From an uncultured Bacteroidales bacterium (GTDB lineage Bacteria; Bacteroidota; Bacteroidia; Bacteroidales; Bacteroidaceae), in the NCBI GenBank assembly GCA_902763885.1, contig CACWTU010000010.1, positions 1 to 64,000 on the forward strand: a stretch of 64,000 nt of DNA, given 5' to 3'. Made by a program: the position numbers and the translations under genes. The notes under the pieces were generated by a model. It was not told the origin of the DNA and ran no database searches. It saw only the letters and a program-made list of their open reading frames with translations. Position 1 is the first letter of the stretch. Each line of letters opens with the position of its first letter. Below are positions 45,406-55,240 of this stretch, in pieces.

Positions 45406-47028
45406 TCAATGGAATAGGAAATCATTTAAAATGCAGATTGATTTTCCCTTTGTTTCCGATGAGAATACAAAGAAAACAGCATGTTTTCCTGACATCTTGG
45501 AAAGCTCAGGCAAACTGGCGGCCATTTCAGTAGGCACAGCCGGCATATCGGCCTTGATTTCAATCTTACCCAGTACCTTACCTCCCTGTGATGCCCAAGG
45601 ACGGTCAGCCATTATGGTTATGGTTCCGTCAATCCCTTCAGGTATCAGATTCAGGATCAGATCAAGTTCATGGCCAGTAGTCTCGCTGAAATTGAAATAC
45701 TTGTATCCCACGATTGAGCCGTCAGTATTTTTTACCACAGGATTAGTATTGTTCTCCAATGCATACGGAGCCTTGAACTTACTGTCAGTCCCGTATGACG
45801 ATGCCACATAAGAGCCTGAGAATATATTATTGGGCCAATCATGGACAGCAGGTTCAGGACCGGTGTACCAGCAGGCTATTCCGGCAGAGTGGCGCTCCAA
45901 CGGATCAAGCCCATCGAGCGAGAACCCTTCAGAATTATACTCACCTTCCGATATCTCAACCTTGCCGCCCTTACCCTCTTCAACCTTGACGGTAATGGGG
46001 GCCACCATAGCCTGACGCGCATATTCATCGGTTCCGGTCTGACGGTGATAGAACACGTACCATTGGCCGTTTATCTCACAGATACTGCCATGGGTATTAC
46101 CGTCAATGGTTGCCGACGCGATGACGTTTCCCTGCTCATCAACCTCGCGGCCGCGGGCATCAATGATTGTACCGCCATATGTAAAAGGTCCGAGCGGGTT
46201 GTCACTGTAAGCGTATGCAAGAGTATAGTTTGACACCGGCAGACCAAACTCACCATCCTTGGTAAAACGGCTGTATATGAAAACGTATTTGTCCTTAATT
46301 TTCCTAATGGATGAAGCCTCAAAGAAGCTGAAGATACCATCATCATAACGTCCGGAAATCATATCCTCAACAATCTTGGTACCGGGCTTTACGGTTGCCA
46401 TTGTGGTGGGGTCAAACTCTGCTGCGAACGAGCGTTCAAAACCCCAGTAGCCATAGACACGGCCATCATCATCAACAAAAACAGCAGGATCAAACGCAAG
46501 CACCCCATCCGTCAGGTTAGGATTCTGCTTGCTCCAGTTACACACCTCAAACGGACCATCGGGGCGCGAGCTCTTACAAACCATACCATTACGGCCGCCA
46601 GACTGGTTGTTCGGGAACAGATAATATGTTTTTGTACCATCCGGAGCAGTCACCAGAGTCACATCCGGAGCATATAGCACATCGGCAAGCCCCTGACGAC
46701 TCAAAGGTTCGCCGTTGGCATTCTTGCTTACGCTGAAAATCTCACCGTCATATCGCCAGCATGTAAGATTGTCAACGGCAGCTGACCACACCACGAGTTC
46801 ACGACCGCAATAGCCGTTTATCATGCTATCGTGTGAGCCATAGATATAAACACGATAGAGCCCGGGATTGTCCGGATCCTCAAAAACATAAGGTTCACCA
46901 TCCGGAATATGCTCCCAAAGCGGCAGATACGGGTTTCCGGGTGTAGAAACCGTATTCATCTTTGTTTTGTCCATACATGAAACCAAAAGAAACAAGCAAC
47001 AAAAAACTACATTGAAAAAACTTTTCAT
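45406..47028 (-). CDS. GH43-family lipoprotein glycosidase
   Basis: 540 residues from the ATG at 47028, which gives a lipoprotein signal ending LLVSC; a start at 47058 adds ten residues and is also possible. The GH43 propeller (about 30-360) has the base in IPDGEPYVF, the second Asp in LAFDPAVFVDDDGRVYGYWG and the acid in FFEASSIRK. A C-terminal beta domain (about 400-540) resembles a CBM. GH43 enzymes act on arabinosyl, xylosyl or galactosyl linkages. Lipidation suggests an outer-membrane or periplasmic location. It differs clearly from the tandem GH43 at 5802. Confidence 0.85.
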   Translation of the reverse strand: MKSFFNVVFCCLFLLVSCMDKTKMNTVSTPGNPYLPLWEHIPDGEPYVFEDPDNPGLYRVYIYGSHDSMINGYCGRELVVWSAAVDNLTCWRYDGEIFSVSKNANGEPLSRQGLADVLYAPDVTLVTAPDGTKTYYLFPNNQSGGRNGMVCKSSRPDGPFEVCNWSKQNPNLTDGVLAFDPAVFVDDDGRVYGYWGFERSFAAEFDPTTMATVKPGTKIVEDMISGRYDDGIFSFFEASSIRKIKDKYVFIYSRFTKDGEFGLPVSNYTLAYAYSDNPLGPFTYGGTIIDARGREVDEQGNVIASATIDGNTHGSICEINGQWYVFYHRQTGTDEYARQAMVAPITVKVEEGKGGKVEISEGEYNSEGFSLDGLDPLERHSAGIACWYTGPEPAVHDWPNNIFSGSYVASSYGTDSKFKAPYALENNTNPVVKNTDGSIVGYKYFNFSETTGHELDLILNLIPEGIDGTITIMADRPWASQGGKVLGKIEIKADMPAVPTEMAASLPELSKMSGKHAVFFVFSSETKGKSICILNDFLFH

Positions 47029-47091
47029 ACTGACAGATAAACTGATTCCTGTTTTCATACTTTCATATTCAATTAACTTCTATTGAAGGCA

Positions 47092-47099
47092 CGAATATA
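47092..47099 (-). promoter_or_regulatory. -7 box of the GH43 lipoprotein gene
   Basis: The minus strand reads TATATTCG, a close match to TAnnTTTG, 33 bases before the longer and 63 before the chosen start. Confidence 0.4.
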
Positions 47100-47233
47100 A
47101 TGAAATAAAACCACAACACGCACAAGTACACACCAGAATAACAATACAGTCGTCCTAAATCCCCAAAACAATATTTTATATAATATATATTAAAAAAGAG
47201 GTTATACTACTTAGTTAAACCAGCTAATAGTTG

Positions 47234-47241
47234 TAACTTTG
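47234..47241 (+). promoter_or_regulatory. -7 box of the exopolysaccharide operon
   Basis: TAACTTTG, an exact TAnnTTTG match, lies 69 bases before the first gene of the five-gene operon. The 252-base divergent region otherwise holds only AT-rich DNA. Confidence 0.5.
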
Positions 47242-47310
47242 CGTCCTCAAACATAAAGTCCTTTTTTAACATTTGAAGTGTCAAACAAGTAAAAACTAAA
47301 ACAACAAGAA

Positions 47311-48588
47311 GTGGGTACTATTTCGTTTATAAAATATTACATATCTCTCTTTATGGCATATTGTAAATTCCTGTTTACATTTGTCATATACAAGTTTGCA
47401 GACTACCCCAATGAGATAAAATTCGCAGCTTTTGTATCTGCACTTTGCATAATGATCATCATAGTCATGCAGATATCAATTCTCTGGATGTCATGGCTGC
47501 AAAAGAGAAAGAGAAGACTCAGGGAACGTATTGAAAAGAAGTTCGGCAAGGGAATGGAATACATAGTTTCTTCAGAGGCATCTGAGATTATGTCCGAAAA
47601 AGAAATCCAGAAAGTTTTTGAACTGGATGACGAAGACCTTGAAGGACCGCTGCTGAAGACCAACCGTGAAAAGCGCATGTTCGTTGAAGTATTCTACCTT
47701 TACTTCATATCCAAGAGATCAGAACTCTCCCATACAGAAAACACCCATACCATGCTATACATGTTCAACATTCCTGAATATCTTGAAAAAGAGGTCAGCC
47801 TTGGAAGCATGAAACACAAAGTAAACGCCTTGAGCTACATGCGTACTCTCAAGCTGTCCATCAGCCCATGGGTAATCAACAAGCTTTTGAACTCAAGATA
47901 CATGAGAGTAAAGAGACTGGCCATGTATTCAAACATCATGTCCAGTTCTGACAGCGCATTGGATTATTTTGAGACAGACTTCTTTGACAACAACTGCTGC
48001 ATCAAAGACGAGATAGAATTAGGTTTTTCACTTCAGAGACGTCGCAAAATGGGTCTGAAACTGCCTAATCTTGCCCGCTGGGCTCATATCCAGAACAATG
48101 AAAAGACCCAGTGCATGTTTGTCCGTCTGATGCGCCGCTTCAATGAGATAGAATACTGCGGACAGCTTAAGGATCTTTACAACCAGACAAAAAAGAAGAA
48201 ACTCATAGAGGAGATATCCAGGACATGGGGTTATCTTCATTATGTAGAGTGTGAAGATTTGCTGATAGAAGCCCTGCTTACTCAGCCCGACGACACAAAA
48301 GTGGCTATCATGCATGCCATGACACGCCTTGCCACCGGAAAAAGCATGAATGCACTTCTTGACGGTTTCAAGAACACCACGAATCCTCATGTGCGTTATG
48401 AAGCTTTAAGATGCATATATAATTACGGACCTGAAGGACGTGCCATGTTTGAGGAATTGGAGAAAAATGCCTCTGACGCGGATAAAAAGTTCTTCAGCTT
48501 TTTCCATAATCCCATTACCCTTGAAAAGATACGTCTTGACAAGGAGCAGGCTTATCATCCATCAGTAGAGACAGTTTTCAACGGATAA
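47311..48588 (+). CDS. Membrane-anchored HEAT-repeat-like protein of the exopolysaccharide operon
   Basis: 425 residues from a GTG at 47311; an ATG at 47353 is an alternative. One strong membrane helix (FAAFVSALCIMIIIVMQISI) is followed by a basic stretch (QKRKRRLRERIEKK) and a long helical body. The C-terminal part (DTKVAIMHAMTRLATGKSMN, PHVRYEALRCIYNYGPEG) looks like HEAT repeats, as in proteins encoded beside GT2 synthases in other Bacteroidetes. It probably positions or regulates the polymerase encoded 15 bases downstream. No enzymatic motif is seen. Confidence 0.75.
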   Translation: MGTISFIKYYISLFMAYCKFLFTFVIYKFADYPNEIKFAAFVSALCIMIIIVMQISILWMSWLQKRKRRLRERIEKKFGKGMEYIVSSEASEIMSEKEIQKVFELDDEDLEGPLLKTNREKRMFVEVFYLYFISKRSELSHTENTHTMLYMFNIPEYLEKEVSLGSMKHKVNALSYMRTLKLSISPWVINKLLNSRYMRVKRLAMYSNIMSSSDSALDYFETDFFDNNCCIKDEIELGFSLQRRRKMGLKLPNLARWAHIQNNEKTQCMFVRLMRRFNEIEYCGQLKDLYNQTKKKKLIEEISRTWGYLHYVECEDLLIEALLTQPDDTKVAIMHAMTRLATGKSMNALLDGFKNTTNPHVRYEALRCIYNYGPEGRAMFEELEKNASDADKKFFSFFHNPITLEKIRLDKEQAYHPSVETVFNG

Positions 48589-48603
48589 AAAAGACAAGAA
48601 GAT

Positions 48604-50031
48604 ATGTGGTTAACGATATATTATATATTCTGTTATCTAGTCTTTGCATACACCATACTGCTTATAGTCGGATACGTCTGGCTGGTGTTTATGAGCAGAC
48701 TGGCCCAGAAACAGCTCGATATCAATCTGCCTGACGACGATACAATAAAATATCTCATGCAGGGATCACCGCTTACACCTGCAGTTTCAATAATAGCACC
48801 TGCCTACAATGAGGAGGTTACCATTATTGATAGCGTCAACTCAATAATGCAGATAGACTATCCTGATTATGAGATAATCATTGTGAACGATGAAAGTACC
48901 GACCGCACCATGGAACTGCTCATTGAAGAGTACAAGCTGGTTGAGGTCCCGTACGATATCGCCATGAGGGTGCAGTCCAAGCCCATCAAACGGGTACTTA
49001 AATCAACTGATGAGCGTTACAGCAAACTGATAGTAGTTGACAAGGTTCACGGCGGACGTAAAGCCGATGGTTCAAATGCCGGAATCAACGTATGCAGTAA
49101 CAAATACTTTGTATGTACTGATGTGGACTGCATCATTGAGCCTATGGCTCTTTACAGAATGATGTGGTTCGTTATCAACAGCCACAAGCCGATGATTGGC
49201 GTTGGTGCTACCATGCTTATGAGTAACGGTTGTATCGTTGAAGACGGAAAGGTGGCAGAGGCACATGTCCCCAATACCATTATCCCCATGTTTCAGCAGT
49301 TGGAGTATCTGCGTTCATTCCTCATAAGTAAGCTTGGCTGGTCACGCATCAATGCCTTGCCTAACATATCCGGTGGTTTTGGTCTGTTTGACACTGACGT
49401 AGCTGTAAAATCAGGAGGATATGACCCTATGAGTATGGCTGAGGACGTAGATATGCTGCTTCGTATGGTTACATACATGAAAAACAGCGGTCAGGACTTC
49501 CAGTTGGCACTTGTTCCCAAGGTCTGCTGTTGGACGGAGGGTCCCGGTTCTTTGAAACAGCTTGTACGTCAGCGTACCAGATGGGCCCGTGGTCTTTTTG
49601 AGATTGTATCAAATCACCGCAAACTGTTTTTCAATCCTCACTATGGTCCGATAGGTGCCCTCACCTTACCCTATCTGTTCCTCTTTGAGTTCATCGCCCC
49701 GTTATTTGAAATAGTAGGTTTCCTGTTTATGATTTGGCTGACACTTACAGGAGGTGTTAACTGGAGCGCAGCTTTCATTATATTTGGAATGATTTATATT
49801 TTCTCAGTGTTCATATCCTTCTTTGTGCTTTACTTTGATTACAAGCTTAAAGCCGTTAACTGGAAACACACCAAATCCAGCTATTTGAAATTAATGATTG
49901 CCACGCTTCTTGAGCCGTTCATATATCACCCGATAATAACCTATTGCTCAAATGTGGGCTACTGGCGATTCATTGCAAACACAACCGCCGTATGGACGCC
50001 TATCCAGCGTAAGGGTGTTAAAAAGAGATAG
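48604..50031 (+). CDS. Processive GT2 glycosyltransferase (polysaccharide synthase)
   Basis: 475 residues with the family 2 motifs in order: IIAPAYNEEVTIIDSV, IIVNDESTDRTMELL, VCTDVDC (DxD), the general-base MAEDVDMLLRM and RQRTRWARG (QxxRW). One N-terminal and several C-terminal membrane helices are present. This is the layout of PgaC/BcsA-type synthases that polymerise and extrude a glycan across the inner membrane. The sugar cannot be deduced. No PilZ domain is present. It is followed 2 bases later by the outer-membrane partner. Confidence 0.92.
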   Translation: MWLTIYYIFCYLVFAYTILLIVGYVWLVFMSRLAQKQLDINLPDDDTIKYLMQGSPLTPAVSIIAPAYNEEVTIIDSVNSIMQIDYPDYEIIIVNDESTDRTMELLIEEYKLVEVPYDIAMRVQSKPIKRVLKSTDERYSKLIVVDKVHGGRKADGSNAGINVCSNKYFVCTDVDCIIEPMALYRMMWFVINSHKPMIGVGATMLMSNGCIVEDGKVAEAHVPNTIIPMFQQLEYLRSFLISKLGWSRINALPNISGGFGLFDTDVAVKSGGYDPMSMAEDVDMLLRMVTYMKNSGQDFQLALVPKVCCWTEGPGSLKQLVRQRTRWARGLFEIVSNHRKLFFNPHYGPIGALTLPYLFLFEFIAPLFEIVGFLFMIWLTLTGGVNWSAAFIIFGMIYIFSVFISFFVLYFDYKLKAVNWKHTKSSYLKLMIATLLEPFIYHPIITYCSNVGYWRFIANTTAVWTPIQRKGVKKR

Positions 50032-50033
50032 AG

Positions 50034-52823
50034 ATGAGAATAAGAAACGTCATATTAACAGCCTTTATCATGTTATTCTCCCTGACAGGAGAGTTGCATG
50101 CAACCCGTGAGATAAAGCATCTGCCGCGATATTACATATATCGTATTGAAGGCTATGTCAACTCAAACGCCTGGAACTCCGCCAAGCGAGAGATTGATTC
50201 CGGATTGGAGGATTATCCTGATGACCCTGACCTGCGTTATTACAATGGCCGGTATTACTACGTCATCGGCGATATGAATGAGGCGCGTTATAATCTGGTC
50301 CGTGCCACTCAGGCAAATGACCAGCATTATAGAGCCAAGAGAATTCTGGTTGACATTGAAGATAATCTGGAACACTACTCCAGTGCCATCTGCTATATCA
50401 ACGAACTGCTTGAGTTCCAACCATATGACAGAGACCTGTGGCGCCGTAAGATAGGTTTGTACCGAAAGCTGGGAAATGACGTGGAAGCGGATGCCGCTCT
50501 TGAACGTCTGGCACATATCTATCCGAATGATTCTCTGGTATTATCTGATGTAAGACGTCGTAATTATGAGAATTGGGACAACATAATCAAGAAGAGTTCG
50601 CTTAGTGAAGCGGCCGACAATCTGGAGCGATGGATTGACAAAGACCCCAATCAGCGTGAATATTATCTCGAACTGGCTTCAACGTATGAAAAGATGGGTG
50701 AGTTTGAGAAGGCTATCGGCGCAGCAAACAGAGGTCTCAACCGTTTCCCGAATGATCCGGAACTGATCAACAAAGTAGCAGGTATAATGTCGGAACTTGG
50801 TCTTTACGCCCAGGCATTGAACTTTGTAAAGAACAAGAGGACTGGCAATTATGCATATAACACTCTTCTGTATGATGTGGCAAATGACGCACGTATGAAT
50901 GATCCCTATGAAGCCAACGGACGTCTGTATGCAGCCACAAAGAATCGTGAGGCATTGAATTATATGATCAATGCGTCACTCACAAGAGGCTATTATGATG
51001 ACGCCATATTCTACGTCAATGAAGCCATTAAGCGGGATGGGCGCACTCCGGCGCTTTTAATGAAATTATATACTGCCGAGAAACAGGCAGGCAATGAGAA
51101 GGCCTGCTTAAGGATTCTGACTGAACTATACGAGATGAATCCTGAGGATGAAGATCTCGTGGAGGCTTACGCCAACATGATGCTTCAGCTCTCCGATTAT
51201 GATTTTTCCACGCAGCAATGGGATGAAGCTTACGTTCATTTGGATAAATTGCTAGAAATCCTGCCTGATACCGCCGAAGCATGGCCAGCCGTAGTCTCAC
51301 GTCAGATAATGGTATTAGGGCATCTCAACCGTCTTACTGAGGCGCGTCGTCTGTTTGTCCAGTCTGCAAGACGCAGCCCGGCCAACCGCAAGCGTTTTGC
51401 ATCGGCATATGAGGATATCATAGCCGTTCGCCTCAAATACCTGATTGAAGAAGAAGAGTACGTCAAAGCCTACAACGAGGCCGTATCTTTGCTTGAAGTG
51501 ATACCTGACAGTGAAGTGGCATTACGTTGCCTCATCAACATGAGCCAGACGCTGAAATATGACGACGAGTTCCACCGGTACGCTGAGTTGGGATATAATC
51601 TTTATCCTGAAGTGCCGTATTTCATTGTCAAGCAAGCTATTTCATTACAGGAACAGGGCAGGAATACAGAAGCCCTGGCATTATTGGATCCGCGTAACAA
51701 CAGCGATGAATATGCAAACCCGCAACTCACGGCCGCATATTCAGGAATAAGCCAGGAATGGGCTACCCATCTTATGGAAAACAAGATGCCGGACATTGCC
51801 ATGGAGGTGATAGACAGCGCATTGATACATGATTCAAACAACCGCGAGCTCCTTTATACCAAAGGCTTGATTTATGAATCACGCAAGATGTATGAGAAGG
51901 CATACAAGTATCAGATGCGCTACTACGAACCAAGCAATGCAGAACAGGAGGATTTCATTCAGCACATGCGTTATCTCGCTTTCCGTAGTTACAGAAACAG
52001 GGTAGATGCTTCATATACACATGCATTCTTTGACACCCACAGTGAATCATTATCCACAATCGGTCACCTATATTCTGTAGCTACACTCAGCTATTCCAGA
52101 ATAGCTGAACGTAACACATACACAGGGCAGATAAGCTATAAAGGTATCGACGGCTATCATGAGGGTGACGAAAATGAATCCGGAGGAATAGGTCTGGAGT
52201 TCATGGCACAATGGGAACATGAGTTCGGTGGCAACTGGACCGGAATGGCAAACATTGCAGCTTCCACACGCTATTTCAACAAGTACAGCGCCAATCTGTC
52301 TGTCTCTTACGCCGCTCCACAAAACTGGACTCCTTCACTGCGCTTAGGTTATCGGCGTACTCCGCCCACATACCTTTATCTTGGAGGGAACTATTTAGGA
52401 CAATCCACCAAGGATGAGTTCAACATATACATCCTTACTCCCTCCGTGATAAAATCCTGGGAGAGGATCAGTCTTATAGCCAGTACGGATCTGACACTGA
52501 TGGTAAGCAATCTGTACTACAACGTAGGATTAAAAGGCAAATTCCTGTTTAACAATGACAACATATCATCCATAACCCTGCTTACCGGTTTTGGCTCATT
52601 CCCGGAATTGACATTCTTTGAACAGACGGCACTACGCAATCTTTCACACACGAATGCAATGGTAGGCTTTGACATTCAGTATCTCTGCTCGCGCCAGTTG
52701 TGCCTTGGTCTTACTGGCACCTGGAACACGTGCTACAACCCCTACCGTATGAAAGACGGTTCATGGGTTGACTCTTACAGGAACATATATGCGTTGACAC
52801 TTCAGGCCCATATAGCTTTTTAA
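50034..52823 (+). CDS. TPR protein with C-terminal YaiO-like outer-membrane beta-barrel
   Basis: 929 residues with a signal peptide (LTAFIMLFSLTGELHA). Residues about 25-660 are tetratricopeptide repeats, for example KMGEFEKAIGAANRGLNRFP and GRNTEALALLDP. Residues about 670-929 are a beta-barrel ending in aromatic F (LQAHIAF), resembling YaiO-family porins. The combination parallels PgaA and BcsC: periplasmic TPRs plus an export pore. With the synthase encoded just upstream it likely exports the polymer. Confidence 0.85.
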   Translation: MRIRNVILTAFIMLFSLTGELHATREIKHLPRYYIYRIEGYVNSNAWNSAKREIDSGLEDYPDDPDLRYYNGRYYYVIGDMNEARYNLVRATQANDQHYRAKRILVDIEDNLEHYSSAICYINELLEFQPYDRDLWRRKIGLYRKLGNDVEADAALERLAHIYPNDSLVLSDVRRRNYENWDNIIKKSSLSEAADNLERWIDKDPNQREYYLELASTYEKMGEFEKAIGAANRGLNRFPNDPELINKVAGIMSELGLYAQALNFVKNKRTGNYAYNTLLYDVANDARMNDPYEANGRLYAATKNREALNYMINASLTRGYYDDAIFYVNEAIKRDGRTPALLMKLYTAEKQAGNEKACLRILTELYEMNPEDEDLVEAYANMMLQLSDYDFSTQQWDEAYVHLDKLLEILPDTAEAWPAVVSRQIMVLGHLNRLTEARRLFVQSARRSPANRKRFASAYEDIIAVRLKYLIEEEEYVKAYNEAVSLLEVIPDSEVALRCLINMSQTLKYDDEFHRYAELGYNLYPEVPYFIVKQAISLQEQGRNTEALALLDPRNNSDEYANPQLTAAYSGISQEWATHLMENKMPDIAMEVIDSALIHDSNNRELLYTKGLIYESRKMYEKAYKYQMRYYEPSNAEQEDFIQHMRYLAFRSYRNRVDASYTHAFFDTHSESLSTIGHLYSVATLSYSRIAERNTYTGQISYKGIDGYHEGDENESGGIGLEFMAQWEHEFGGNWTGMANIAASTRYFNKYSANLSVSYAAPQNWTPSLRLGYRRTPPTYLYLGGNYLGQSTKDEFNIYILTPSVIKSWERISLIASTDLTLMVSNLYYNVGLKGKFLFNNDNISSITLLTGFGSFPELTFFEQTALRNLSHTNAMVGFDIQYLCSRQLCLGLTGTWNTCYNPYRMKDGSWVDSYRNIYALTLQAHIAF

Positions 52824-52842
52824 CCGTTTAATCACCTGATCA

Positions 52843-54564
52843 ATGATAAACCCCGCTTATATAATGCTTTTCTTAAGTGCATTCGCGCTCTACAAGTGCG
52901 ATGATGCTTCAGGACGGCAAGACGATTCCTCTCCATTTGAGTATCGTGAGGTTTATCTGCCGGAACTCCCCTTTGATGAGGGACATGACCTGCACATGAA
53001 CAATGTGGACCGTGACTGGGGCATCTGGGGACACAATCTCTCCAAGGTGCTTCCCAAGAATGCTTCACAGTCAGTATATGCCAAATCAGGAAACAGCGTA
53101 AACAGCGACCAGTTCTGTTTCTCATCCGATGCACTGTTCAAATACATTGAGGATTATATCACTGACAACTATGGCCGCGACAAGACGGTAAGATTTGCCA
53201 TATTGCCCAATGACAACTCCATAGTATGCCTGTGCGACCGTTGTGTAGAAAATGGAAACAAAGCAGGTGATGCATCAGGAGCCGTCTATTCACTGTTGGA
53301 GCGTCTGACGGAACGGTTCCCTGAACATATCTTCTTTTCATCATATTACCGCACCACCTCTAACCTGCCCCACCATAAACTACCGGACAATGCAGGCGTA
53401 CTGATAAGCGCCATGTCATATCCGCTTTCTCCCGTACATACTGCCCAGGAAGATGCATTTGAAGAACTGTTATTTAAGTGGTCAAAATACTCCAAGCGCA
53501 TATACATATGGGACTACATGAATAACTTTGATGACTACTTTACCCCAATCCCCGTATTTGATGTCATCCAGCGTAGGCTCCGTCTTTATGCCAGAACAGG
53601 TGTAAAAGGCGTTTTCTTCAATGGAAGCGGTACTGACTACAGTACGTTCTTCAGAATCAAGACCCACATAATATCCGCTTTGCTGCGCGATCCTGAAACA
53701 GATTGGCGTCCCATACTCAAGGAATTGTGCAATGAGCTGTATCCTGTAACAGGAGAGGCCATCTGCAAGTTCCTGACTCTGCAAGAGGATCTCCTCAAGG
53801 AAAAAGGAAAGGCCCTCCCTTTATATGAAGGTGTCAGCAAGGCCTCCAAGATATATCTGCCAGCCGCTGAGTTTGAACAGTTCCATGATGAGCTGATGAG
53901 CCTTATCATGCAGATCAAGGACCCTGAGCGTGCTGAGATTCGTAGAATGACCCAGTCCATGATGCTTACCCGCCTTGAGCTGAAACGTATCAACTCCGAT
54001 ACTGTAGGATGCGCCCGTCTGCTTGACGGACTTGATAGACTGAAAAGTCGAGGCATTGTGACATATAGTGAATCCGGAGCAAACATAGACAGTTATATCA
54101 AAGAATACCGTTATATGCTTAATCAGGCTAAGGATACCGGTAAGAAGAACCTGCTCAAAGGGGTACGACTTCAGCCTCTAACTGCACTTGATGAAGAGTA
54201 TAATGATATTTCCATACTCACTGACGGACTTATCGGTCTGCCATCCAATTATCATTGCGGACTCATGTTATCATCGGCCACGCCTGCACTCAGGATTGCC
54301 ATTCCCTACGTAAAGGGAATAAAACGCATTCGTGTAAGCCTGGCCAAAAACTCAATATATCACATTGCTTTTCCATTAAGCGTATCACTTAGTTCTGAAG
54401 AACGTGAGATAGGAAAGGTTACTCCAAAAGCATTGTCAAATAATCTTCAGAGAGCTGTTGTAGAGTTCAACATACCGTCTGATTGCAAGGGAACCCTGGT
54501 ACTTACCATTGTCCGCAATCAGGAAGAACGGACTATGGCACTCGATGAAATTGAAGGATTTTAA
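52843..54564 (+). CDS. DUF4838-type glycoside-hydrolase-like protein
   Basis: 573 residues. A short hydrophobic N-terminus (YIMLFLSAFALYKC) could be a lipoprotein signal with C19. The body has DUF4838 features: FAILPNDNSIVCLCDRCVEN with a CxxC pair, KRIYIWDYMNNFDDYFTP and VKGVFFNGSGTDYSTF. These suggest a TIM-barrel of the GH20/alpha-glucuronidase type; a C-terminal beta domain follows. It may trim or edit the polymer made by the operon, as PgaB does for poly-GlcNAc. That role is inferred from context only. Confidence 0.75.
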   Translation: MINPAYIMLFLSAFALYKCDDASGRQDDSSPFEYREVYLPELPFDEGHDLHMNNVDRDWGIWGHNLSKVLPKNASQSVYAKSGNSVNSDQFCFSSDALFKYIEDYITDNYGRDKTVRFAILPNDNSIVCLCDRCVENGNKAGDASGAVYSLLERLTERFPEHIFFSSYYRTTSNLPHHKLPDNAGVLISAMSYPLSPVHTAQEDAFEELLFKWSKYSKRIYIWDYMNNFDDYFTPIPVFDVIQRRLRLYARTGVKGVFFNGSGTDYSTFFRIKTHIISALLRDPETDWRPILKELCNELYPVTGEAICKFLTLQEDLLKEKGKALPLYEGVSKASKIYLPAAEFEQFHDELMSLIMQIKDPERAEIRRMTQSMMLTRLELKRINSDTVGCARLLDGLDRLKSRGIVTYSESGANIDSYIKEYRYMLNQAKDTGKKNLLKGVRLQPLTALDEEYNDISILTDGLIGLPSNYHCGLMLSSATPALRIAIPYVKGIKRIRVSLAKNSIYHIAFPLSVSLSSEEREIGKVTPKALSNNLQRAVVEFNIPSDCKGTLVLTIVRNQEERTMALDEIEGF

Positions 54565-54576
54565 TAAAGGAATGAA

Positions 54577-55158
54577 ATGAAAAATAAGTTCACACGCGGA
54601 CAATTTGTGGTGATGGCATTAATTGTACTCATCTTGTCATCATGCCATAAGAACTTAAAGCCGGCTACCGTCATTGTTGTTGATCCGGTACGCCATTATT
54701 ACCCTGTTTTACAAGGTGAGATGATGAGTATAGCCTATGAAATGGAAAATACTTCCAGCAATCCGTTGTTTATTCAGGAGATACAGACCACCTGCGGTTG
54801 TGTCGTACCGCGTAACCAGCTGCCAATAGTGATACTCCCACATAAATCAAGTGCTGTATTTCTAGCCTTCAACACCATAAAGAACACAGGATACGTCAAA
54901 CATTTTGTTTACTGCTACGGTAATTTCCAGGACACCACCTGTATTGAGTTGCAGTTTGATACAAACGTAGTTCCTCAGAATGACTATGTCCATGACTATG
55001 AGCAGTTGTGGCACGAACAAGCCACAGGAGCTGAGTCTCTGCGTGACTTCGTAGATGGAATGCCCAGCCAGAAAGGTTATTATACAGATACATATATTAC
55101 TCCTAGAACCAATTTCAATGAAGAGGTTCAGCAGATTGTTGATGAACATTCATTCTGA
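54577..55158 (+). CDS. DUF1573 lipoprotein
   Basis: 193 residues with a lipoprotein signal ending LSSC (cysteine near residue 23). The DUF1573 immunoglobulin-like domain is recognised by YEMENTSSNPLFIQEIQTTC, the CGCVVP that follows, and the later hydrophobic strands. The family is common in Bacteroidetes; its function is unknown. It is the last gene of the exopolysaccharide operon, 12 bases after the DUF4838 gene, and is followed by a clear terminator. Confidence 0.85.
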   Translation: MKNKFTRGQFVVMALIVLILSSCHKNLKPATVIVVDPVRHYYPVLQGEMMSIAYEMENTSSNPLFIQEIQTTCGCVVPRNQLPIVILPHKSSAVFLAFNTIKNTGYVKHFVYCYGNFQDTTCIELQFDTNVVPQNDYVHDYEQLWHEQATGAESLRDFVDGMPSQKGYYTDTYITPRTNFNEEVQQIVDEHSF

Positions 55159-55180
55159 TCAATCATAATAATATAATAAA

Positions 55181-55212
55181 AGAGCCGGCTCCCATAAATG
55201 AGAGCCGGCTCT
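55181..55212. terminator. Bidirectional intrinsic terminator
   Basis: AGAGCCGGCTC (55181-55191) pairs with GAGCCGGCTCT (55202-55212) around a 10-base loop. A-rich sequence lies before and T-rich sequence after. It lies between the convergent DUF1573 gene and the lipoprotein at 55241. Confidence 0.85.
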
Positions 55213-55240
55213 TTATATATCGATAAATTCAAGGATTCGA

